From NCBI GenBank assembly GCA_022410635.1, contig JAJVDF010000378.1, positions 691,786 to 755,785 on the forward strand: DNA of 64,000 bases. Reading direction: 5' to 3'. This document shows positions 24,096-34,720 of this stretch, piece after piece. Within the stretch, counting starts at the first letter, position 1. Every line of letters begins with the position of its first letter. Made by a program: the position numbers and the translations under genes. The DNA is from Tretioscincus oriximinensis (lineage: Eukaryota; Chordata; Lepidosauria; Squamata; Gymnophthalmidae). Below the pieces are notes generated by a model. The model ran no database searches. It saw only the letters and a program-made list of their open reading frames with translations, and was not told the DNA's origin.

Positions 24096-24287
24096 GTTTT
24101 ACAAGATTCAGTTTGGAGTAGTGGTTAGAGTGTTGGACTCTTATCCAGCTGTGTGAGCTTGGGCCAGTCAGTTCTTTAGAACTNTCTCAGCCCCACCTAC
24201 TTTACAGGGTGTCTCTTGTGGAGAAAGCAACAAAAGCTATGTGACTGCCCTTTGGTGAAATGGGCATTATAAATTGTTGTTGTTTTT
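24096..24287 (+). mobile_element. tRNA-derived squamate SINE, internally deleted
   Basis: Begins with an A-box region (CAGTTTGGAGTAGTGGTTAG, AGTGTTGGACTCT). GAGCTTGGGCCAGTCAG, CTCAGCCCCACCTACTTTAC and AGGGTGTCTCTTGTGG blocks follow, typical of the widespread squamate tRNA SINE. It ends GGGCATTATAAATTGTTG. The B-box stretch is missing by deletion. It is a different family from the GAGGCACAAATGGCTC SINE elsewhere in the window. Confidence 0.75.
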
Positions 24288-24388
24288 ATACTCAAAGTTA
24301 TCTTCCAGGACTGTTAATGATCAAAAAACAAGAATACAAAATTAACATTTTAAAACATGGGGAAGAGGAAAGCAATGGTTTCGTAATT

Positions 24389-25140
24389 ATTTTTTNCCCA
24401 AAAAAAATATTTATTGTTTTTTCCACNCTTAGTTTGACAAACAAAATAAAGTATTAATTCATACATCAAATATAACAACAATAACAATAAAGTGAAAAAC
24501 AACACTATCATACAATCTTAAGTATTCCTATCCCCCTAACCCCCAGAAGTTACAACTCATTTGAACTTACTATGGCCTGAGAATTAAACCAATCTCTGCC
24601 AATAGTTCAGGACCTCCCCAACAGTTTGACAATACGTCATTATTTGTCTTCACTTAACATACTCCGATATACTTGAAAAAATATTAGCTCTTTCATTTGA
24701 TTTATGGGGTATCCTAAAATATTATCTAGCTCTCATCATATGGTGTTCCAAAAAGATCTTACAATAGGGCATTCCCAAAATAAATGAATATATATAGCTC
24801 TAACCCCACAGCCATGCCAATAATTTGGACTAATATTTTGATTAACATGTGATAGAAAACATGGAGTCCTATACCACCTACTTAAAGTTTTTAACTGTAG
24901 CTACTTCACTCTTGTATTTTAAATTTTCTCCCATTTATTTTTCATTTGTTTCATTAATCGATAAGTCCGTTACACATAAATTTGTCAGTGATGTAATATT
25001 GTCAAAGACATAATCGGTAATTAAACAGTGTCCCACCCATCCCTCTCATATCTTTAATCGCTTTGATAAAAGTATTTTCCAACAAGGTGTTTGGGGAGAA
25101 TATATCCCTGTTTTAATTAAACTACAAAATCTTATTTCTG
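24389..25140 (-). pseudogene. L1 LINE 3' fragment (ORF2 C-terminus)
   Basis: The minus strand encodes SRWYRTPCFLSHVN, then WHGCGVRAIYIHLFWECP and VRSFWN. This is the Cys/His-rich C-terminal motif of L1 ORF2 with its first Cys changed to Tyr (NYWHGCG). It closely resembles the C-terminus of the L1 at 55352-59205, so both probably belong to one L1 lineage. Downstream (lower coordinates) a 3' UTR runs to T/A-rich sequence near 24389. It is strongly 5'-truncated, with stops throughout. Confidence 0.8.
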
Positions 25141-25149
25141 GTTTGTTGT

Positions 25150-25560
25150 ACTTGTAACCATCTTTCATTACCATCTTTGTAGTTATTATTACACTTCGTT
25201 GGAACATAAACTGACCGTTTTCAATCCAGTGACCACTTCTGAGTTTTCAAATTTACTGACATAATGCAATGCTTTTACAGCAACATCTTTTAAAACTTAA
25301 AAGAGTTCAGCTGGGATTACATCATCTCCACTAGCCTTGTTGTTGGTAACGAGGCCATTTTACTTGCTCTCCAAGAAATCTGGCTCTAGATCAATGATCA
25401 CACTAATGTAGTTGTTTGCGATATTAAAATCTTTCTCATCCCGATTTTCTGTGTATTCTTGCCATCTTCTCTTAAAGGTTTTCAATGAAATGTTTCTTTG
25501 AAATTTCCAGTTTTCTTGGAGATATATCCCGCCATTCCTATAGTGTCTACTTTTCTCTTG
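25150..25560 (-). pseudogene. BovB-type (RTE clade) RT fragment
   Basis: The minus-strand frame at 25500-25370 reads RWQEYTENRDEKDF, then DLEPDFLESK. A further NNKASGDDVIPAELF-like block lies at about 25350-25300. These are the N-terminal RT boxes of BovB-type elements, which are common in squamates. Stops and indels are frequent. It adjoins the L1 fragment; the join near 25145 is not precisely placed. Confidence 0.7.
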
Positions 25561-25603
25561 TTACTCTNCAAGTGCTGCAAGCCCTCTTACTGGACTTTCT
25601 GAT

Positions 25604-26029
25604 CTAAGGCTATATGCACACGATGTTTTTCTACCTAGTTTGTAGTGCAATCAGGATGTCTTGGGCACAAGTGCTAAGTGTTTTTCCGTAATCAACCCGC
25701 AATAAATGCCTTTTTTCCTGGAATAAACTATTGTTCAGATATTCAGGCATTGTTTCAGAGAAGCCCCATAGTCTTGCAACCATACACGTGTCCACAAATT
25801 AGACGTAAGGTGAAAAAACAATTGAGAAAACAGCAGTTGTTTCTATTGGCTGTTGCAAGTAAAAAAACCACAAAACAGATTGCACTGCAACAAGATCAAT
25901 GAACGATGTTACAGAACTGGAGCATTGGTCATGGAATATACATGTTTAGTGGGCATGGACACATGATTGCTATATTCCTAAGTATAGCATTGCAGCAGTT
26001 TTTAAGTTGTGGTGTGCACCTAGCCTAAG
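25604..26029. mobile_element. non-autonomous DNA element with CTAAGGCTA ends
   Basis: Left end CTAAGGCTATATGCACACGA; right end, on the minus strand, CTTAGGCTAGGTGCACACCA. About 426 bp with a 74-codon ORF of no recognised family. The ends match the style of 21291-21671, and the left flank GAT is shared. No target duplication was found. Confidence 0.55.
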
Positions 26030-27655
26030 ACTAACACAGCTATTTCTCTGAAATCTATTATGATACTATTTTCTTCAATTTCTTTGCACTGGCCATTTTA
26101 GAAATCTGTTCTTGGCTGTTCTTGGTGTTTTTTGGATTCAGTTGGTATGTCTAACCCTTTCTTTGCTTCTTTCTTTCTCTTACTTCCTCTTTCACGCTTT
26201 CCTGGAATATCTGTCTTAATTTGTCAAGTATACTGTCTTTCAAATTTATCCCCTAGTTTTTCTATTGCATGTATAATAAGAGAGAAAGGGAGAGAACGAA
26301 AAAGATCAAGATCACACNTGGCTATATAGGTTTTCTTAACACTGAATATTAAAACAGTGTGTGAGGATGTGTTCTTAACTTTGGTTTCTCTGAGCTATGA
26401 CAGTAATCCAGATGTTCATATATGACAATAGAGCTAAGCGGCAGCCTGCATACCACCTATTACCTCATTGTTTATGTGCTATCACTTCTGATACATATTT
26501 TGAATATGTTTGAATGGAGACAGTTAATCCATTCATTGTGTGCTCCATATCTGTCATCAATTTTAGACATCTGGTGCCTTGGCATGGCTCAGAAAAGTAA
26601 ACTAATGCCAAATTCAGGGGTGCATGTGCATTTAACAATGGATTTCACATATAATACTAAACATAGCTTTATAATAAATAGTGACATGTAACAAAAAAGC
26701 AGTCGTGGATATTTAATTTCAGCAATATTTAAGATACACATATTTGTCTTATGCAGAAGATAATACATGCCATCATTTGCTAGCTATCACATTTTGCTGT
26801 AAAATATATACATTTCAAGTCCTGCTTTAGAGCTGGGATTCCTTAAGGCTTTGGAGTCATGAAATCCAAAACATGAAATATTCTTCTATTTAATTGTTCT
26901 CACCACCACCACCACCACCACCACCATATAGGTTCATATAGAACTGGATTCATATAGCTGACCTATTCAATTCAGGATAGATACTAAAAAAAGGTTTCTG
27001 TATAAATTAACAAATTATATATACAAAAAAAAACCTAATTTGCAAAATAGTAATGTATTATCCTCAAATCAAGTTAATCAAAATTTCTTAATATGACACA
27101 TAATTTGCTATTAACCTATCTGACACTGAAATTTAAAGATAAATTAAGATCTTACTTTCACTGAGCAAGAGGGGATGAGAGAGAAAGTATGGATGCATTC
27201 TCTTGCCACAGAGAAAGAGTGAAACTAATCAAACAACAATGCCTGCATGAGCCAATGATGAGCCAGTGGAAGGAAAAAGCAAGAAGTCAGCATTGGACAA
27301 CCAAATCATTGCATAGAGAATAGACTATTGAAGCCATCATGACTGTGTGCTCCCACTCAATTTTCAATCACCTCAGCCGATCATAACCACACACTGTAAC
27401 TGCCCAGGGAAGGAAAGAGAGAGGACATGTAGTAAGAGAGAGGACAGAGAAGAGGGAAGAAGATTGTATAGTGGGAAAAGTTGGCCTTAAACTGTCCCTC
27501 TCACACTCAAATGACATAGAAAATACTGGTAGTGCTGTGAAATAACTACCATAAATGTGTCACCACCACAATAAAATCTGTGCCACCTGAGTTGCCAGTA
27601 GCTCCTCAGTGCAGCAGTCAGGAAGGCATACTGATGAGGAGCTCACTAGCAATCA
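26030..27655. other. no gene recognised; contains (CAC)n at 26901-26927
   Basis: AT-rich sequence with a CACCACCAC microsatellite of about nine units near 26901-26927. Nothing coding could be supported. Confidence 0.5.
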
Positions 27656-27679
27656 TGAAATGAATAAACAAATGGAACC

Positions 27680-27935
27680 TTGATCAGTAGGGGAGGGGGG
27701 TAGTAGAAGTGGGGATAGGGTGTGAGAGGGAGAAAAAAAAGGAAGGATGAGGGGGGAAAGGTAAAAGTGAGAAAAGAGAGGGAACGGGAATGGAAGGGAA
27801 AATAAAAGGAAAGAAAAAGGGGGAAAGGAGAGGAAAGATGGGTAAAAAGAAGGAAGGAATGTGAGTAAAGACAGAAAGAGAGAAGGTGAGTTAACTGGGC
27901 AAGGGGAAAGAGAGAAAGGGAAAGAAGCAGAGATG
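27680..27935. repeat. long purine-rich tract
   Basis: About 250 bases nearly all A and G on the plus strand, with irregular GGAA, GAGA and GGGAAA units. The Pro/Ser/Phe-rich ORF on the minus strand (27943-27653) is a by-product of this bias. Confidence 0.85.
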
Positions 27936-27959
27936 GATGGCAATGTTCCAGCTCATGCC

Positions 27960-28348
27960 TTGTTGTGATTCAAAATGTTATAAAAACTGTTTATCTAGAT
28001 TTAATTTTATGTGAGTTACAGTTAAAGTACGAAACTGAAAGAAAAAGAGACATGGGGATGTCAATCTTTTATTTAAGCAAAACCAAACCAAAAAGGTACT
28101 AAAATATAGGACACAAATATAGTGGGGATTTGTTCCAACTTGAAAGTCACTTTTTGTTTTCCTGTGCAGGAAATAATGATATAATTATATTAATATTGCC
28201 TTTATTAATATTAATAAATAGGCATATATTTCAATATCAAAGGGTGAGTGGATGCCACTTTCCACTCTCTTCCCTTTTCCTTCCTTCCTTCCTTCATTTT
28301 TTTTGTTTTTCCAGGTTTCAAATTTAATTTAAAACACATTTATCAATC
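27960..28348. other. no gene recognised
   Basis: AT-rich sequence with a short TTCC run near 28281-28295 and an AATATTAATA-rich patch near 28190-28220. Confidence 0.5.
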
Positions 28349-28441
28349 ATCATCGTCAATAATAATAATAATGATGATAATGATGATGATGATGATGTAA
28401 TATAATAATATAATAATAATATAATAATAATAACAATAACA
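28349..28441. repeat. compound trinucleotide microsatellite
   Basis: Mixed AAT, GAT and ATA units on the plus strand. The Ile/Asp/Tyr/His-rich minus ORFs over it are artefacts. Confidence 0.85.
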
Positions 28442-31015
28442 AATCACTCCTGTGCCTTGACTGAATGAGCTTTGAACAACAGACTGAAGGGCTGCACCTC
28501 TGTTCCACTGCTGATGCCTTGTGTTCAACTGTCATATGAAGCACCATAGTTTATTTCCTTTTGGACTGTAGACTCAGAAATTAGAAGTGCCCTTTAATTT
28601 GTCTTGCCTTAGTACAGACAGAGTAATAGAAGAGCAGGACATGGCTAACACTGCCCCTTAGTTTGGTACCATGAAGGAGACAAGGCTTTCATCAGACGTG
28701 TTCTGTTGTTAATTTTTCCCCAACCTGCATTTTGGTTCACAGCAAATAAAAATGTGGTCCATTGACATCAACAACGGGCTTCCAGCAGGAGCCGTGACTC
28801 TTTCCCAGGAATGCTGCAAGGGTCATGGAGTGGGCACAGTAATTGAAAACCTTGTTTTTGCCCTCCTGTGGATTTTTGTTCCTGTTTACATAGTTTGAAA
28901 AGCTCTGGCAAGGTTTCACATAAAACTGTGCCAGTTTTTAGAAAAGCAAGAAGGAAGGCTCAGTACCACAATGGTGCTACTATGGCTTTGTGTGTGGTAA
29001 TTTCATTAGATTTGGAAAGAACTATGCTTATTACACATATGAATTCAGTAACACTGGGCTTACTATACATCTGAGTATCATGAAATTAGGGTGGAAATAG
29101 ACACTCTGGGTGTAATTCTTTAAGCACATCCATGCAACTGGAAATCTATAAAAATAGATCTAAACGGTGTTTGTATCTAAAATTTTGATTTGTAGTAATT
29201 ATAAAAAGAAAAGAAAAAAAATGAAATCAATTTTGTTTGAAATCAAAAAAGTGTTTGTGTTTTACTTATATCTACATTATTTCTGAACGCTAATCTGGCT
29301 ATATGCCAACTTCTTTCACTGTGATCTTAAAATAATTTACAATCAATGTACAATAAAGTCACATGCTGCCTTGACCGAAAAAAGAACATATTTTTACTAG
29401 ATTAAAAGAAGGGTCCTCACATTTTGTAGATAAACATTTTTTCTAACTAATAACCTCGCTGGTTTAAATCATTTTTTTGTAGAGAATTTCAATTTTGCTA
29501 CAATTTTGGAAGGCTTCAACATTGTCTTTAGGTCTGCCTAAAGCTTAACGCCTCTAGGCTCACTGCATTCTCTCTAGCAACTCTCTAATTAGTCATTCGT
29601 TCTTCTCTTTAGTCATTCATTCTGTCTTTCATTCATTCATTGCCGGTATCTCAATAGGAAAAAGTATTCACATGTTATAACTGCAACACTGGCAGATCAG
29701 CTACAAATGATTTTACACTTTGTAGGGATGAATACCTAGAAACAAGTGACATTGTGTAATTAAAACAACAATTTCCATGCAAAGACATTATTTTAGGATA
29801 AAAAAAAATCAAAAGACTAATCATTTTGATTATTTTTTAATAGCAATGTGGAGCTGTATTTACTGCCTGATAGAACTGCTGAAATGCATTGTGTGTCTTC
29901 AAAAGCCGTCTAGCCTTCTGAATAGGACACTATAAACCTGATTTCAACAGACTGAAAACAAGATGTGACAAGCAGTTTGACACTGGCCCTCAACTAATTT
30001 CCGTTATTTGTAAAGAGGCACATCTGAATGGAAATAGCTCAACAGAATGGGTCAGTATGGTTGAGGCCATGTCAGTTCACACATAAAAATCCAGTACAGG
30101 GGAAAATAAGCAGCCATTGATTTCCAGAGAAAGCCCTAGAGACGGTGGAAAACTGCCAAAACGAGGCACCAGCTGCTCTCCACTGGAAATCTTTTGTGGT
30201 GGAGTAAGAGAGGAGAGAGAAAGCTGGTGGATTTGAAAAGGAAAATGAGACAGAAACCAGGATAGAAGAGGAGTTCCTGACTGCCTCAACCATGCTTCTT
30301 TCCCAAAGCTTTTAAGTTCCATTTCTCTGAGAAAGTGCTTACTGAAACACACACACAGCATCCTCTCTACCTTAATTTATACAGTGAATTGGGAACAGAT
30401 CCAATGGGAATTTCTCATGCTCTTTCTCATTCTAATCTAATGCTGCTTCAAAAACAAAAAAAACAACAAACTCTCTTCTTCTGAAACAATAAAAATAGGT
30501 TTTAAAAATGGAAGCAAAATGATTGCAGATCATCGTTTGCATAATTGCATTATGACAACAATTTTAGAAAGATAATAAATGGAGAATATTTTGTTTGAAG
30601 TTTTTATGCTTGCATAATAAGAAAATTTCNCCCTGTTTCTCCTTAAACACCTCAGCAATAATTTCATGCTATAAAATCCAGCAAAAATAGAGAACGCTCA
30701 CATTTTAGCTGTGAATAATAACTTTCAAAAGAAAATGCACCAGGCAGAGCAGCTGATGACTGCATAAAATATTCATAACTGAACTCAATGGCGGCACATA
30801 TTGGTAAGTTTTAGATCATTCCAAAACTTGGAAATGCTTGTGGCTCACGTGCTATTAAAGTAGGTGACATGCTTGACAGAATAGATTTTAGGCTTTATTT
30901 ATTTAACATTGAGTGACAATATTGCTTTCAATCTGATCTGTCTTTATAGTAGCATTGGTCCTAATCATTATGAGACATTCAGGCAGTTGATTCTGTATTT
31001 TATGAGTCAAACTGG

Positions 31016-31017
<2 letters not shown>
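28442..31017. other. no gene recognised
   Basis: AT-rich unique-looking DNA. Two overlapping minus-strand ORFs at 30072-30361 share no recognised domain. Nothing else is supported. Confidence 0.45.

Positions 31018-31062
<45 letters not shown>
31018..31062. repeat. (ATT)15 microsatellite
   Basis: Fifteen perfect ATT units. Confidence 0.95.
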
Positions 31063-31671
31063 GAAGGGAGAAGGTGAACACATTTCAAAGGGCATGGCTC
31101 CATAGGTATTCCAACTAAATTGATGGTAAGTTTATTTACTGTTGGGAAGAGTGAAATAATTCCCTGTAATTGCCCTGGAATACAATTGTGCAGACATTTG
31201 AATAACTAATTCAAGTTCGCATTAATCTGGAGTTGTGGCTAGTCTATCATCTACTTTTTCTATACAACAAAACCATTGTTTTGAAAAGTGGAATACAGTT
31301 ATCTCATTCACCACAACAATGGCCTGGAGTGTTGTTTGTTTAATGGGACGTGCTTGCACCAAGCACAGAGCCGCAGTGTTTGCACTCATTTTTTGCCCTA
31401 CTGCAAATGCANCCAGAGAAAGACGAATGACATGTGCTTTATTTTCTACTTTTGCTATTATACACGTCCCTCATACATATTTTTGTCTTTCCAAAATAAC
31501 AAGGCACTGGCCTTTTTGGTGCAACCAGTGTGGATGGCCCACGATCTAATCCAGCAGAGTTGCCTCTGTAAGATGTCAACCATCCATGAGCCTGGCATGT
31601 GGATAGAACCACAGTCCAGCAATAATCTGGTTTAAAAGACTCTTAGCATGAACCTGATCTAGATTAGCTCT

Positions 31672-31763
31672 GAGGCACAAATGGCTCAGTTGCTGAGGAG
31701 ATGGTCTCTCATCTGGGAGATCGGGTTTCGTAGCTCTATGTTGGACATGGGGAGGGGTGACCA
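31672..31763 (+). mobile_element. tRNA-derived SINE, 5' half (split by CR1)
   Basis: GAGGCACAAATGGCTCAGT start, A box TGGCTCAGTTGCTGAGG and B-box-like GGGTTTCGTAGCTC, continuing to GGGGTGACCACCTTC. It stops where the CR1 begins and resumes at 32837. Confidence 0.85.
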
Positions 31764-32836
31764 CCTTCTTCTATTTATAAATGATCTGGATGCCGAGGTA
31801 AATAGTGAAGTANCCAAGTTTGCTGACGACACTAAACTGTTCAGGGTAACGAAAACTGAAAATGATTGTAAGGAACTCCAGAGTGATTTATTGAAATTGG
31901 GCATCAAAGTGGCAAATGCACTTCAACTTAAGCAAGTGCAAGGTCATGCATATTGGGGCAAAGAAGCCAAAATACTCCTACCACCTGATGGGAACCAAGC
32001 TTTCTGTGACCGAGCAAGTAAAGGATCTTGGGGTGTTGGTGGACAATTCAATGAAAATGTCAACCCAGTGTGCAGCAGCAGCAAAAAAGGCAAATTCCAT
32101 GTTGGGGATAATTAGGAAAGGGATTGAAAACTAGTCAGCAAATGTTGTTTTTTACCTCTTTATAAATCTGTGGTGAGGCCACATTTGGAATACTGTGTTC
32201 AATTCTGGTCACCACATCTCAAGAGGGACATTTTGGAACTGGAGAAGGTGCAGAAAAGGGCAACAAAAATGATCAAGGGTCTGGAACACCTCCCTTACAA
32301 AGCAAGGCTCCAACGCCTGGGCCTCTTCAGCCTTGAAAGGAGACGTTTGAGGGGTGATCTGATTGAAGTGTACAAAATCATGCATGGGATCAACACGGTG
32401 AATAGAGAAAAAATGTTTTCTCTATCTCACAACACAAGGACCAGAGGGCACTCCTTAAAANTGTTGGGTAGAAAAGTGAGAACAGACAAAGGAAAGTATT
32501 TTTTCACCCAGAGGGTCATTGACCTGTGGAATTTACTTCCTGAAGAGATAGTGGTAGCTAACAGCTTGGATAGTTTCAAGGCAGGACTAGACAGCTTTAT
32601 GGACATCAGGGGTATAAATGGATACTAGGATGGATGTCTGGATGTTGCCTCCGGGATGGAGCAACAGGCAGGACTCTTGAAATACCATTTGTAGGGAGAC
32701 ATGAACAGGTGCATATTTTGCTTTCCTCTGTTCGGACTACCCAGGTGCATCTGGTGGGCCTCTGTGTTACACAGAATGCTGGACTTGATGGGCTGTGACC
32801 TGCTCCAGTATGGCTCTTCTTATGTTCTTATGTTCT
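31764..32836 (+). mobile_element. CR1-clade LINE, 5'-truncated, inserted in a SINE
   Basis: About 1.07 kb from the RT domain to the 3' end. It opens within LLFINDLD and passes the RT box FADDTKLF. It continues through the C-terminal region and the 3' UTR and ends TTATGTTCTTATGTTCT, without a poly(A) tail, as in CR1. It is the best-preserved CR1 copy of the window and served as reference for the others. Confidence 0.9.
31780..32628 (+). pseudogene. CR1 ORF2 C-terminal half
   Basis: RT palm end with FADDTKLFR (near 31820), then LSKCKVMHIGAKKPKYSY and [68 protein letters not shown] and WNLLPEEIVVANSLD follow, ending at GINGY before the stop at 32628. A base-level frame change lies near 31905-31920, and a broken join lies at 32134-32170. 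The 32170-32628 frame is intact over 152 codons. In full-length elements this RT copies LINE RNA at the nicked target. It is inactive here because the endonuclease and most of RT are missing. Confidence 0.85.
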
Positions 32837-33000
32837 ACAAGCCTGTAACTTTAGCCAACCCAGCTATTTGAAAGCAAGAAATTGCAAGAAATTGTAATGG
32901 AATGCAACAATAAATGAGAGCCACGACAGCCTGGTGGGGAAGATAGAATGTTTTTGGGTGAGAAAAGCGAGGTATAAAACCCCAGTTCTTCTTCTTCTAG
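32837..33000 (+). mobile_element. tRNA-derived SINE, 3' half
   Basis: Continues the SINE of 31672: AACTTTAGCCAACCCAGCT, then GCCTGGTGGGGAAGATAGAA and GTGAGAAAAGCGAGGTATAA, ending CTTCTTCTTCTAG. It aligns with the inner part of the SINE at 53880-54176. Confidence 0.85.
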
Positions 33001-33542
33001 TTCAATGCAGAAATGTGAACTAATGTGAACTAATGACCTCCTTAAACTGGTTANTAAGATAATGGGTCTGGAAGACTATATTCTTGGTCTAAGCAAAAGA
33101 TTAAATATGGGAGAGAGAAAAATATATAAATTGGCTTCAGACAGTTGCAATTCAAATTTGTGTTTCATTTGCTACACCAGGTTTAAAAGCAATTGGATTT
33201 TAAAACCAATATGCCTGATTATCAATTTTGTGAGAGAAAAGTTGCTAAACTGCACCTATATGTTTATAGGGTGTGAAATGTGAATAGTTTTGGCAAGAAA
33301 CAGCAAAAGTGTTTCTGTGTGAAATAATTTTTAGCAACTGCTAATCTGTAAATAGGAACTTGCAAATGATATTTGATCATTATAATGATTGACACAAATC
33401 CATCAAGGGAGGTGGGGGGAAGGTAAAAAAAAAATCTGATATTGACAGGAAATTATCCAATAGCATTTGGTAGGACTATTATACTTTCTCTTGACAACCA
33501 GCAAACAAAATGGGTGACAGGAGAGCTGAGGTGAAATTTTAG
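33001..33542. other. no gene recognised
   Basis: Unique-looking AT-rich sequence; short ORFs only. Confidence 0.5.
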
Positions 33543-34197
33543 CATAAGAACATAAGAAGAGCCATACTGGATAAGGCCACAGCCCATCAAGTCCAGGATT
33601 CTGTGTCACACAGAGGCCCACCAGATGCACCTAGGCAGTCCGAACAGAGGAAAGCAAANTATGCACCTGTTCATGACTCCATGCAAATGGTATCTCATGA
33701 GTCCTGCCTGTTGCTCCATCCCGGAGGCAGCATCCAGACATCCATCCTAGTATCCATTTATACCCTTGGTGTCCATAAGCCTGTCTAGTCCTGTCTTGAA
33801 ACTATCCAAGCTGTTAGCTACCTCTTCCACAGGCCGATGACCCTCTCGGTGAAAAAATACTTTCCTTTGTCTGTTCTCACTTTTCTAGCCATCACTTTTA
33901 AGGAGTGCCCTTGGGTCCTTGTGTTGTGTGATAGAGAAAACATTTTTGCTCTATTCACCCTGTCCATCCCATGCATGATTTTGTACACTTCAATCAGATC
34001 ACCTAACAAATGTTGCCTTTCGAGGCTGAAGAGGCCCAGGCATTGCAGACTTCATAAGGGAGGTGCTCCAGACCCTTGATTGTTTTTGTTGCCCTTTTCT
34101 GCACCTTCTCCAGTTCCAAAATATCCCTCTTGAGATGTGATGACCAGAACTGAACACAGTATTCCAAATGTGGCCTCACCACGGATTTATAAAGAGG
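33543..34197 (-). mobile_element. CR1-clade LINE, 5'-truncated
   Basis: Minus-strand copy. The plus strand starts with the reversed tail (CATAAGAACATAAGAAGAGC), then the reversed 3' UTR. The minus-strand coding pieces are [39 protein letters not shown] and [20 protein letters not shown] deletion near 33822 removes the LLPEEVV stretch. It ends upstream at LPLYKSVV. It is close in sequence to the 31764 copy. Confidence 0.88.
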
Positions 34198-34389
34198 CAA
34201 AACAACAAATTTTGCTTGTTAGAAGCTGACAGAATAACAAAATTCAGAATATGAAGTGAATTAAAACTATTACGCTGGTAGGGTTGGTAAATCCTAGAAC
34301 AAAAGAAAAGTGACTTTTGGATGTATTTATAGCAAAGAATATTGGCTTAACCTCTGCATAAATTTACTTGACATTTGACAAGAATAGTA
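34198..34389. other. no feature seen
   Basis: AT-rich spacer. Confidence 0.5.
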
Positions 34390-34720
34390 TTAAAATTATG
34401 AGTTTTTATTTATTTTTTCATTTAATTTTATCATATGATATACATATTTTTATTTATTTATTTTTATCCTATTGATCTCTGAGCAGGTTCCAGAAATAAA
34501 AACAAAACATGAAATAAATTACAAGTCAATTATCCAACATTTAAAAAGCTAAAATCCAAACCANCCACAAATGGGCACCTAACAGGCATTGTTCTTACAG
34601 TAGCCACCCAAAGCTATTAACTTGATTCTCTCTTTCCTAAATGTCAACTGATTGCCCTAATGCTGTTCAGCCAGCAACTTATGGGACAAATAATCATAAG
34701 TGACATATCTACAATTATAG
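34390..34720. repeat. diverged amniote-type interspersed repeat
   Basis: TTTATTTATTTATTTT is followed by ATCCTATTGATCTCTGAGCA and a long stretch rich in ATAAAAACAAAAC, AACATTTAAAA and similar words. The layout matches a common old repeat also glimpsed at 17220 and 44215. Family not named; call is by resemblance. Confidence 0.4.

Noticed and set aside
27653..27943. Pro/Ser/Phe-rich 96-codon ORF
   Set aside because: Result of the purine-rich tract read on the minus strand.
28343..28547. Ile/Tyr/Asp-rich ORFs
   Set aside because: Trinucleotide microsatellite translation.
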